Below are positions 1 to 5,991 of a stretch of DNA of 8,688 nt, in pieces. The notes under the pieces are model-generated. The model searched no databases. It saw only the letters and a list, made by a program, of their open reading frames with translations, and was not told where the DNA came from. Both the position numbers and the translations under genes were made by a program. How positions within the stretch are numbered: the stretch's first letter is position 1; the number at the start of each line of letters is the position of its first letter. Origin of the DNA: Bordetella parapertussis (GTDB lineage: Bacteria; Pseudomonadota; Gammaproteobacteria; Burkholderiales; Burkholderiaceae_C); assembly GCA_943328885.2 (NCBI GenBank), contig CALQBT020000086.1:1-8688 (forward strand), read 5' to 3'.

Positions 1-380
1 ACCAGCCAGTTGTTGGCGACGATGTTGTTCTCGAGGATCTTGCGGAACTGCTCGTCGGCGATGCCGGCCATCGGACCGTAGTAGGGGTTGCTCGCGGCGT
101 TGCAGACCAGCGTGTCGATGCGGCCGTAGGTCGACAGCGTGCGGTCGATCAGGGCTTGCAGCGCTGCCTTGTTGGAGATGCTCGCGGCGATCGCCAACGC
201 GGTGCCGGCACCGTGGCGGGCGTTGATCGCGTTAGCGACTTCTTCGCATGCATCTTGCTTGCGCGACGAGATCACCACCTTGGCCCCGTGCTCGGCCAGG
301 CGTTCGGCGATGGCGCGGCCGATGCCACGTGATGACCCGGTGACCACGGCCACCTGACCCTGGAGATTGAACAAGCTCAT
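1..380 (-). CDS. SDR family oxidoreductase, N-terminal part (truncated by window edge)
   Basis: Reading the minus strand from the ATG at 380-378 gives about 126 residues with no stop before the window edge, so the C-terminus is missing. The protein opens MSLFNLQGQVAVVTGSSRGI, with the NAD(P)-binding TGSSRGIGRA glycine motif of classical short-chain dehydrogenases near residues 14-23. The second strand ends in a VVISSRK pattern; an Arg/Lys here usually indicates NADP(H) preference. It continues with YGRIDTLVCNAASNPYYGP (an NAAS variant of the NNAG motif) and a helix ending NNIVANNWL. The NAASNPYYG block recalls DHRS4-like SDRs. The catalytic Ser-Tyr-Lys residues lie beyond the window, so activity cannot be judged. 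A GAGGA Shine-Dalgarno sequence lies just upstream of the start. The gene diverges from the SDR at 506. The fold is certain; the substrate is unknown, with an acyl-CoA or keto-lipid plausible from the neighbours. Confidence 0.93.
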   Translation of the reverse strand, partial: MSLFNLQGQVAVVTGSSRGIGRAIAERLAEHGAKVVISSRKQDACEEVANAINARHGAGTALAIAASISNKAALQALIDRTLSTYGRIDTLVCNAASNPYYGPMAGIADEQFRKILENNIVANNWL

Positions 381-505
381 GCTGCATCCTCGGTTGTGAA
401 TAGACATCCGTATGTTTCCAAGCCGCAGCCGCGAGCGCCATTGGTACTTACGGTATAACCGGCGCACTTGCGATACCGCAAGCTCGAAAACAAGCGAAAA
501 TCTTC
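381..505. promoter_or_regulatory. Divergent intergenic region with probable back-to-back promoters
   Basis: These 125 bases separate the two divergently transcribed SDR genes, so promoters for both directions should lie here or very near. I could not find a convincing -35/-10 pair in either direction. The most AT-rich, promoter-like stretch is around 441-461, where CGGT-ATA-ACCG forms a small palindrome at 451-461 and GGTACTTAC/GGTATAAC form a short imperfect direct repeat at 443-459. This could be a regulator site, but the arms are only 4 bp. The minus-strand gene has a GAGGA ribosome binding site at 387-391. The plus-strand gene has only a poor one. Confidence 0.45.
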
Positions 506-1402
506 ATGAATCCAGACTTCACAGACCGGGTCGCGATCGTCACTGGCGCGGGCGGCGGCCTGGGCCGGGCCCATGCCTTGGCACTGGCAGCACGCGGTGC
601 ACGCGTTCTTGTCAACGACCTTGGCGGGGCTTCACAAGCCGTGGTCGACGAGATTGTTGCCGCTGGCGGTCAGGCGCTGGCCAGCAACGCTTCGGTCACC
701 GACACGGTGGCGGTTGCGGCAATGGTCGCGCAGGCGATGGCCGCCTGGGGCCGGATCGACATCCTGGTCAACAACGCCGGCATCCTGCGTGACAAGAGTT
801 TTGCCAAGATGACGATGGACGATTTCAGGCTGGTGATCGAGGTCCACCTGATGGGCGCGGTGCACTGCAGCCAGGCGGTGTGGCCGATCATGACGGCGCA
901 GCAATACGGCCGCATCGTGATGACCACCTCGTCGTCTGGCCTGTACGGCAACTTCGGCCAGTCCAACTACGGCGCAGCCAAGATGGCGCTGGTCGGGCTG
1001 ATGCAGACGCTGTCGATCGAGGGCGAGCGCAGCGGCATCCGCGTCAACTGCCTGGCGCCGACCGCCGCCACGCGCATGACCGAGGGTTTGCTGCCGGCCG
1101 AGATGCTGGCCGCGCTGCAGCCCGAGGCGGTGGTACCGGCGCTGCTGTGGTTGGCTTGCGCCGATGCGCCGACCCGGGCGATTGCCTGTGCCGGGGCCGG
1201 CACCTTCGAGGCTGCCCACATCACGCTGACGCCCGGACTGCATCTGGGCACCGGACCCGATGTGCCCGAACAACTGGCCGCCGCTTGGTCTCGGGTCAGC
1301 GATCGCAGCGGCGAGCAAGTGCCCGCCAGCGGCGCCGTGCAGGGCCGCAACGAGCTGACCCAGGCGTTTGCCGCTCGGGCTCAGCAGGGGGCTGGCGCTT
1401 GA
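506..1402 (+). CDS. SDR, (3R)-hydroxyacyl-CoA dehydrogenase-like (MFE-2/HSD17B4 N-domain type)
   Basis: This 298-residue classical SDR probably interconverts 3-hydroxyacyl-CoA and 3-ketoacyl-CoA with NAD(H). The cofactor motif TGAGGGLG is at residues 13-20, followed by VNDLGG (36-41). Asp38 at the end of the second strand is the usual mark of NAD preference. NNAGILRDKSF spans 89-99. The active site shows Ser142/Ser143 in TTSSSGLYGNFGQSNY, then Tyr155 and Lys159 in YGAAK. The VNDLGG, NNAGILRDKSF and SGLYGNFGQSNY blocks and the GTFEAA...GLHLG tail match the dehydrogenase domain of peroxisomal multifunctional enzyme type 2. Here it stands alone, without the hydratase-2 and SCP-2 domains. The ATG at 506 is the first start giving a complete Rossmann strand; its ribosome binding site is weak (AAGCGAAAAT). 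It ends within the TTGA that most likely starts the hydrolase, so the two are probably co-translated. Family is firm; substrate chain type is unknown. Confidence 0.93.
   Translation: MNPDFTDRVAIVTGAGGGLGRAHALALAARGARVLVNDLGGASQAVVDEIVAAGGQALASNASVTDTVAVAAMVAQAMAAWGRIDILVNNAGILRDKSFAKMTMDDFRLVIEVHLMGAVHCSQAVWPIMTAQQYGRIVMTTSSSGLYGNFGQSNYGAAKMALVGLMQTLSIEGERSGIRVNCLAPTAATRMTEGLLPAEMLAALQPEAVVPALLWLACADAPTRAIACAGAGTFEAAHITLTPGLHLGTGPDVPEQLAAAWSRVSDRSGEQVPASGAVQGRNELTQAFAARAQQGAGA
1386..1391 (+). promoter_or_regulatory. Ribosome binding site that supports the TTG start of the hydrolase
   Basis: AGGGGG lies 7 bases before the TTG at 1399-1401, inside the 3' end of the upstream SDR gene. It is the only good purine-rich site near the beginning of the hydrolase-like sequence, and it decides the start over the much longer open frame running back to 880. 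Confidence 0.6.
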
Positions 1403-2385
1403 CGGCGCGGCCAACGGCGGGCGCCAAGGGTGCCGAGGCTGCGCAGTACTTTCGCCCGCCGCTGGCCGGCTTTGGCGGCGCCAGGCCGCCTGCACCGGAC
1501 TGGTTTGAGCGGGCGCTAGAAGATGCCCCTGAGCGCAGCACGGTCGAGGTTCAGGGCGCGGCGATCGAAACCCTGAGTTGGGGCCGCATCGGCGACCCCG
1601 GGCTGATGCTGATGCACGGCAACGGCGCGCATGCCGACTGGTTCAGCTTCCTCGCGCCCTTGCTCGCGCGCCAGGGCCGGCGCGTGGTGGCGCTGAGCTT
1701 TTCGGGCATGGGCCGCTCGGATTGGCGGGAAAAGTATTCGGTGGCGCAATGGGCCGACGAGACCATTGCCGTGGCCGAGGCCAGCGGCTTGTTCGATGCT
1801 CCCACCGCCCCGGTGCTGGCGGCGCATTCCTTCGGCGGCTATGTGCTGATGACGACGGCTGCGCGCCATGGACAGCGCCTGCGCCGGGCGATCATCATCG
1901 ACACCCCGCTGCGTCCACCCGAGGCGATCGAGGCGCAAAACGAGCGGCGCCGTGAGCGCATGGGTGGTGGTCAGTCGCGCTACTACACCAGCGAAGCCGA
2001 CGCGCTGTCGCGCTTCAAGCTGATGCCGCCCCAGGGCTGCGAGCATCCCTTCATCGCCGATCACATCGCCCGCCACTCGCTCAAGCCGGTGCTCGATGAC
2101 CAAGGCCGTTCGGTGCTGAGTTGGCGCTTCGACCCGGCTTTGTTCGACAATTTCGACTTCGGCAAGCCGCACCGCGACCTCGGCCAGTCTCTCTGTCCGG
2201 TGGTGCTGGTTCGCGGTGGGCGATCCAGGCTCGTCACGCCCGAGTTGTTCGACCATGCGCGCGCGCTGGCGCCGCCGGGAACGCCGGTTCACGAACTGGC
2301 CGATGCCGACCACCATGTGATGGTCGACCAACCGCTGGGCCTGGTCCGGCTGCTCGCCGAACTCGCCGACGAAGGCCTGGGCTGA
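1399..2385 (+). CDS. Alpha/beta hydrolase (TTG start)
   Basis: This is a soluble alpha/beta hydrolase-fold protein of about 328 residues, likely an esterase, thioesterase or related hydrolase. The frame is open back to 880, but that part only shadows the SDR. Hydrolase-like sequence begins about residue 15, and TTG at 1399 overlaps the SDR stop (TTGA) with a good ribosome binding site. The oxyanion-loop motif HGNG is at 73-76. FSGMGRSD (101-108) is the usual DxxGxGxSD loop with Ser in place of the first Asp. The nucleophile elbow AHSFGG carries Ser144. The lid region is about 190-255. The catalytic His is most likely His305 in DADHHVMVDQP, seven residues before the conserved Pro. The usual acid position (GxxD after strand six) reads GGRS, so Ser276 sits where Asp is expected and the acid is uncertain. 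No signal peptide is seen. Translational coupling suggests a joint pathway with the SDR. The specific substrate cannot be read from sequence. Confidence 0.88.
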   Translation: MTARPTAGAKGAEAAQYFRPPLAGFGGARPPAPDWFERALEDAPERSTVEVQGAAIETLSWGRIGDPGLMLMHGNGAHADWFSFLAPLLARQGRRVVALSFSGMGRSDWREKYSVAQWADETIAVAEASGLFDAPTAPVLAAHSFGGYVLMTTAARHGQRLRRAIIIDTPLRPPEAIEAQNERRRERMGGGQSRYYTSEADALSRFKLMPPQGCEHPFIADHIARHSLKPVLDDQGRSVLSWRFDPALFDNFDFGKPHRDLGQSLCPVVLVRGGRSRLVTPELFDHARALAPPGTPVHELADADHHVMVDQPLGLVRLLAELADEGLG

Positions 2386-2429
2386 GCCTCGACGCTGCAG
2401 CAGGCACCGCCGCCAGCGATGTCGCTTGC

Positions 2430-2443
2430 TTGATCTGCATCAG
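2430..2443 (+). promoter_or_regulatory. Candidate FNR/ANR/CRP-family binding site
   Basis: TTGAT-CTGC-ATCAG matches the FNR/ANR consensus TTGAT-N4-ATCAA at 9 of 10 defined bases. It lies in the intergenic gap between the hydrolase and the exporter genes, 59 bases before the ATG of a small ORF at 2503. If it acted at the class II position, transcription would begin near 2478, but the -10 there (around 2466-2471) is poor. An overlapping exact palindrome ATCTG-CAT-CAGAT at 2433-2445 offers another reading, such as a different dimeric regulator or chance. No regulator gene is in the window. Confidence 0.45.
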
Positions 2444-2451
2444 ATGGGTTG

Positions 2452-2464
2452 ACCCTGATCGGGT
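2452..2464 (+). repeat. Short inverted repeat downstream of the FNR-like box
   Basis: ACCC-TGATC-GGGT forms a 4 bp stem with a 5-base loop, centred about 22 bases after the FNR-like box. No T-run follows, so it is not a standard terminator. It could be an operator or chance. Confidence 0.25.
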
Positions 2465-2489
2465 GAGACTCAGCGCTTGCGTTCGGATC

Positions 2490-2495
2490 AAGAGG
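2490..2495 (+). promoter_or_regulatory. Strong ribosome binding site before a small ORF
   Basis: AAGAGG lies 7 bases before the ATG at 2503. It is among the best-formed ribosome binding sites in the window, yet it serves only a 34-codon frame, while the recognisable exporter gene downstream lacks a good site of its own. Confidence 0.5.
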
Positions 2496-2502
2496 CCTCA
2501 CG

Positions 2503-2607
2503 ATGGACCAGCGAATTTCTTTCTCGGCAGACCGTCGCGCCTATTCAGGGTGTGCCATTGAGCAAGGCACTGAGCAAGGGTTAGGCGGCCAGGTCTTTGT
2601 GCTGTGA
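2503..2607 (+). CDS. Possible leader peptide / small ORF (34 codons) overlapping the exporter start
   Basis: The ATG at 2503 has an AAGAGG ribosome binding site at ideal spacing and opens a 34-residue frame (MDQRISFSADRRAYSGCAIE...GQVFVL) ending at TGA 2605-2607. The peptide is not recognised and shows no membrane segment or signal peptide. Its last 11 bases overlap the TTG candidate start of the membrane fusion protein at 2597, in a different frame. This arrangement would allow ribosomes finishing the small ORF to re-initiate on the weak TTG, or GTG at 2621. It may be a coupling leader rather than a functional peptide, or a chance ORF in GC-rich DNA. Coding status is unproven. Confidence 0.35.
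   Translation: MDQRISFSADRRAYSGCAIEQGTEQGLGGQVFVL
2559..2579 (+). repeat. Two tandem-like copies of TGAGCAAGG
   Basis: TGAGCAAGG occurs at 2559-2567 and again at 2571-2579, a 12-base period, just before the membrane fusion protein gene. A third copy sits at 5970-5978 in the gap before the PhyH gene. The first two copies fall inside the small ORF. No function is assigned. Confidence 0.4.
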
Positions 2608-3925
2608 CAAGCCTGGGCGGGTGGCTCAAGCCTTGACCTCGAATGACCAGCCAGCGGCCGGCAAGCCTGGCCTGGCACGCGTGGCGGCCCTCGTTTTGCC
2701 GCAAGCCCGCTACCGCGGAGGGCTGCTGGCGCTGGCCATCCTGTCGTTGGGCGCCTGGTTCGCGCTGCGCCTCTGGGAGGGGCCGCTGATCGCTGTTGCC
2801 AGCGTCGTCCAGCGCGACCTTGTCCAGACCCTGGTTGTCAGCGGCCACGTGGAAGCACCGCACCGTGTCGAACTGGGCGTTCAGATCACCGGCACGGTCG
2901 TGCGGGTGCCGGTGGCCGAAGGTCAGGTCGTCAAGGCTGGCGCTCTGCTCGTCGAACTCGAGTCGGCCGAGTTGCGTGCTGCGCTGCGGCAGGCCGAGGT
3001 CGCGGTGATCCAGGCGCGCCAGCGTCTGCGGCAACTGCGCGAGGTTCAGGCGCCGGTGGCCGAGCAGGTGTTGCGCCAAGCGCTGACCCAGCTTGACAAC
3101 GCCAGATCCCAGTTCGGGCGCAGCCAGGCCTTGTTCCAGAAGGGCTTCATCGGTCAGGCAGCGCTTGATGATGTGCGCAAGGCTGCCGACCTGGCCGACT
3201 CGCAGGTGCGCTCGGCGCGCCAGCAGGCCGAGTCAGCGGCGCCCGCCGGCAGCGACGACGCGCTGGCGCAGGCCGCGGTCGACCAGGCCTTGGCTGGCGT
3301 CGACGCGGCGCGGGCGCGTGCGGGCTATGCGCAAGTCAGGGCGCCGGTGGACGGCACGCTGATCAGCCGCAATGTCGAGGTCGGCGATGTGGTCCAGCCG
3401 GGCAAGGTGTTGATGACGCTGTCGCCAAGCGGCCGGGCTCAGCTGGTGGTGCAGATCGACGAGAAGAACCTGCGCTTGCTGGCATTGGGGCAGAAAGCGC
3501 TGGCCTCGGCCGATGCCTACCCGCAGCAGCGATTTGCCGCTGAAGTGGTCTACATCAACCCCGGGGTCAACGCGCAGACCGGCGCGGTCGAGGTCAAGCT
3601 CGACCTGCCGTCCACGCCCTCAACCCTGCGCCAGGACATGACGGTGTCGGTCGATATCGAGGTGGCGCGGCGTCCGGCCGCGCTGCTGGTGCCCATCGGC
3701 GCAGTGCGCGACGCCGACGGCAGCACACCCTGGGTGTTGCGGGTCGAGGCCGGCCGTGCGGTGCGGCGTACGGTGCGGCTCGGTCTGCGTGCGGGCGGCT
3801 ATGGCGAATTGCTCGAAGGCCTGCAAGCCGGCGACAGCTTGGTGCCGCTGGCCTCGGACTTGGTCGAGGGACGCCGAGTGCGCATCCTCGGGCACCCGGC
3901 CGCCGCGGCCTCGACCTCCCGTTGA
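2597..3925 (+). CDS. Periplasmic adaptor / membrane fusion protein of ABC exporter (HlyD/MacA/DevB type)
   Basis: This is the adaptor of a tripartite exporter, anchored in the inner membrane and spanning the periplasm towards an outer-membrane channel. Counting from TTG 2597 (442 residues), one membrane segment lies at about 41-60 (GGLLALAILSLGAWFALRLW). The first lipoyl half is at about 92-125. An alpha-helical coiled-coil hairpin rich in Gln, Ala and Arg runs from about 126 to 235. The second lipoyl half (YAQVRAPVDGTLISRNVEVG) begins at 244, followed by beta-barrel and membrane-proximal domains to about 430. The hairpin tip reads R175-x3-L179-x6-G186, where TolC-binding adaptors usually have Ser or Thr at the last position. 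The start is uncertain: an in-frame TAG at 2582 limits it, no in-frame ATG exists, and TTG 2597, GTG 2621 and TTG 2633 are all possible. It is first of three exporter genes and probably coupled to the small ORF at 2503. The family is clear; the cargo is unknown. Confidence 0.9.
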   Translation: MCCDKPGRVAQALTSNDQPAAGKPGLARVAALVLPQARYRGGLLALAILSLGAWFALRLWEGPLIAVASVVQRDLVQTLVVSGHVEAPHRVELGVQITGTVVRVPVAEGQVVKAGALLVELESAELRAALRQAEVAVIQARQRLRQLREVQAPVAEQVLRQALTQLDNARSQFGRSQALFQKGFIGQAALDDVRKAADLADSQVRSARQQAESAAPAGSDDALAQAAVDQALAGVDAARARAGYAQVRAPVDGTLISRNVEVGDVVQPGKVLMTLSPSGRAQLVVQIDEKNLRLLALGQKALASADAYPQQRFAAEVVYINPGVNAQTGAVEVKLDLPSTPSTLRQDMTVSVDIEVARRPAALLVPIGAVRDADGSTPWVLRVEAGRAVRRTVRLGLRAGGYGELLEGLQAGDSLVPLASDLVEGRRVRILGHPAAAASTSR

Positions 3926-3938
3926 TGCTGGCGCTGAC

Positions 3939-5180
3939 GTGTTCAGGACCTGGCTGCCCTTCGAGTGGATTGTTGCGATCCGATTTCTGCGCGAAGGTCG
4001 GTTGCAGACCCTGTTCATCGTCAGCGGGGTGGCGATCGGCGTTGCGGTGATCGTGTTCATGTCGGCGCTGCTGGTCGGGCTGCAGGCCAATTTCATTCGC
4101 CGCGTGCTGACGGCGCAGGCCCATGTGCAGATGCTGCCGCCGCAACAGTCGGCGCGGCCCCAGCGCGCGGGTTCGGACGCGCCCGCCGGCGAGGTCGCAG
4201 GCTCGATCGTCCAGCCTGCGCTGCAGCGGCTGAAGTCCATAGACCAATGGCAAGCGGTGGCCGACCAGGTTCGTGCCTTGCCCGAGGTGGTGGTCGTCGC
4301 GCCGGTGGTTGGCGGGTCGGCGCTGGCTGTGCGCGGCGGCGTCAGTCGCGCGATCACCGTGATCGGCATCGAGCCGGTGCTGTACTTTCGCGTCGTCGAT
4401 CTGGCCGACAAGATCGTTCGCGGTAGCACCCGCCTGACAGGCAGCGACATCCTGGTCGGCGCCGAGTTGGCCAGCGACCTCGGAGTCGATCTCGGTGACA
4501 AGCTGCGTGTGACCACCGCCAACGGCGCGGCCATCGCCTTGACCATCACCGGCATCTTCGACCTGGGCAACAAGGGCGCCAACCAGCGCAACACTTTCGT
4601 CGCGCTGCACACCGCGCAAAGCCTGCTGGGGCTGCCCGGCGGGGTCACCAGCCTGGAGGTCACGGTGCGCGACGTCTATACCGCCGAGCTGCTTGCCCAG
4701 CGCATCACATCAGCCACCGGTGTCGAGGCTGACAGCTGGATCAAGACCAGTGCGCAGTTCTTCGCTGCGGTCAGCGCCCAGGTCATGGCCAACACCGCGA
4801 TCCGCTTCTTTGTCGGCCTGTCGGTGGCTTTTGGCATCGCCAGCGTGCTGGTGGTGTCGGTGGTCCAGAAGTCACGCGAGATCGGCATCCTGCGCGCGAT
4901 GGGCATCGCCCAGGGGCAGATCCTGCGGCTGTTTCTGTTGCAGGGCGGCTTGCTCGGACTCGGCGGGGCGGTGATCGGCTGCACGATCGGCGCAGCCGCG
5001 CTGTTGCTTTGGCAGCGTATCGCGCGCAGTGCCGATGGCACGCCGCTGTTTGCGCTGGTCTTTGATCCCTGGATGTTCGGCGCAGCGCTGGGGCTGGCCA
5101 CCGTGACCGGCTTGGTCGCGGCCTTCGCCCCCGCGCTGCGCGCTGCGCGGCTGGATCCGGTGGTGGCGATCCGTGGCTGA
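3939..5180 (+). CDS. ABC exporter permease, FtsX/MacB type (DevC/LolC-like)
   Basis: This inner-membrane permease of about 413 residues has the type VII ABC exporter layout. TM1 is at about 23-48 ([20 protein letters not shown]...). A large periplasmic MacB-type core domain spans about 50-285. TM2 follows at about 288-310, then the cytoplasmic coupling segment [12 protein letters not shown] (311-322), TM3 at about 331-357, and TM4 at about 375-400. The C-terminus ends [10 protein letters not shown], the usual FtsX-family ending. The frame is open upstream to 3756, but that part shadows the adaptor. GTG at 3939 is the only sensible start, 13 bases after the adaptor stop and with a poor ribosome binding site, so translational coupling is likely. 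Its stop overlaps the ATPase start. Unlike MacB, no nucleotide-binding domain is fused to it. Cargo could be lipid, glycolipid, lipoprotein or a small molecule. Confidence 0.92.
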   Translation: MFRTWLPFEWIVAIRFLREGRLQTLFIVSGVAIGVAVIVFMSALLVGLQANFIRRVLTAQAHVQMLPPQQSARPQRAGSDAPAGEVAGSIVQPALQRLKSIDQWQAVADQVRALPEVVVVAPVVGGSALAVRGGVSRAITVIGIEPVLYFRVVDLADKIVRGSTRLTGSDILVGAELASDLGVDLGDKLRVTTANGAAIALTITGIFDLGNKGANQRNTFVALHTAQSLLGLPGGVTSLEVTVRDVYTAELLAQRITSATGVEADSWIKTSAQFFAAVSAQVMANTAIRFFVGLSVAFGIASVLVVSVVQKSREIGILRAMGIAQGQILRLFLLQGGLLGLGGAVIGCTIGAAALLLWQRIARSADGTPLFALVFDPWMFGAALGLATVTGLVAAFAPALRAARLDPVVAIRG

Positions 5181-5895
5181 CCCGGCGTCTACAGCTGTCC
5201 CGGTCGCGGCGCAGGCCGCTGTCGTGGTGCAGTTGTGCGGGGTGTGCAAGGCCTATAACGTCGGGCTGCCGATCGAGACCGAGGTGCTGCACGGCATCGA
5301 TCTGACGCTGCACCGGGGCGAGTTTTGCGCCGTGATGGGGCCGTCAGGGTCGGGCAAGAGCACCTTGCTCAACATCATTGGCCTGCTCGACCGGCCCACC
5401 GCGGGCACGCTGGCAGTCTGCGGCGAGCAGACCACCGGGCTCGATGACCGCGCGCTGACCCGTTTGCGCGGCCATCAGATCGGTTTCGTGTTCCAGTACC
5501 ACCACCTGATCACCGCGTTCACCGCATTGGAGAACGTGATGATGCCGATGTTCGGCACGGCGGGCTTTGCCAACGCCGCGATGCGCGATCGCGCTGCCTC
5601 GCTGCTCGACGCGGTTGGTCTGACGCCGCAGCGCGACAACTTGGCCGGCAAGCTCAGCGGCGGCCAACAGCAGCGCGTGGCGGTGGCGCGCGCGCTGGCG
5701 ATGGACCCGGCGCTGCTGCTCGCCGACGAGCCCACCGGCAACCTCGACAGCAAGAGCGCCGGCGATGTCTTCGAACTGCTGCGCCGGTTCAACCGCGAGC
5801 ATGGAACGGCCGTGCTGTTCGTGACCCACAACGCCGAGTTGGCGCGACGCTGCGACAAGACCCTGACCGTGATCGACGGACGAATGTCGACCTGA
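5173..5895 (+). CDS. ABC exporter ATP-binding protein (LolD/MacB/DevA family)
   Basis: This 240-residue ATPase powers the exporter at the cytoplasmic face of the inner membrane. The Walker A motif GPSGSGKST is at 56-64 (Lys62). The Q-loop glutamine is Gln108 in [10 protein letters not shown], and the ABC signature [15 protein letters not shown] starts at 161. Walker B is LLLADEP with Asp185 and catalytic Glu186. The D-loop is NLD at 190-192 and the H-loop His is 219 in VTHN. The stretch [19 protein letters not shown] closely resembles the corresponding region of LolD (FQFHHLLPDFTALENV pattern), placing it in the LolD/MacB/DevA group. GTG at 5173 overlaps the permease stop by 8 bases, giving tight coupling and equal output. 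All catalytic residues are present, so it should be active. Because an adaptor is encoded in the same operon, a DevBCA- or split MacAB-like exporter is more likely than a second lipoprotein-sorting Lol system. Confidence 0.94.
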   Translation: MADPASTAVPVAAQAAVVVQLCGVCKAYNVGLPIETEVLHGIDLTLHRGEFCAVMGPSGSGKSTLLNIIGLLDRPTAGTLAVCGEQTTGLDDRALTRLRGHQIGFVFQYHHLITAFTALENVMMPMFGTAGFANAAMRDRAASLLDAVGLTPQRDNLAGKLSGGQQQRVAVARALAMDPALLLADEPTGNLDSKSAGDVFELLRRFNREHGTAVLFVTHNAELARRCDKTLTVIDGRMST

Positions 5896-5991
5896 GCGAC
5901 GGTCCTGGGTGGCGTTCAGTCCGTGCTTGGCGACTGCGGCCTGCGGGGCGTAGCTTGAAACATCAGCGCTGAGCAAGGCCGCGAGAAGATC

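Noticed and set aside
880..1398. N-terminal extension of the hydrolase frame back to 880
   Set aside because: The 173 extra codons lie entirely over the well-conserved SDR gene, are Arg-rich and look like no known domain. The hydrolase-like sequence begins only after the TTG at 1399.
632..1495. Long minus-strand open frame (287 codons)
   Set aside because: It is antisense to the SDR, with the Arg/Gln/His-rich composition typical of GC-rich shadow frames, and has no motif or ribosome binding site.
3756..3938. N-terminal extension of the permease frame
   Set aside because: It overlaps the adaptor C-terminus, is Cys/Arg/Pro-rich and would displace TM1 from its usual place near the N-terminus.
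3594..4663. Two overlapping minus-strand frames of more than 340 codons
   Set aside because: They are antisense to the adaptor and permease, whose domains are unmistakable. Neither translation resembles a known protein family.
5173..5895. Calling the exporter a second LolCDE lipoprotein-sorting system
   Set aside because: The ATPase is LolD-like, but a membrane fusion protein is encoded in the same operon and only one permease gene is present, which fits a DevBCA or MacAB-like exporter better.
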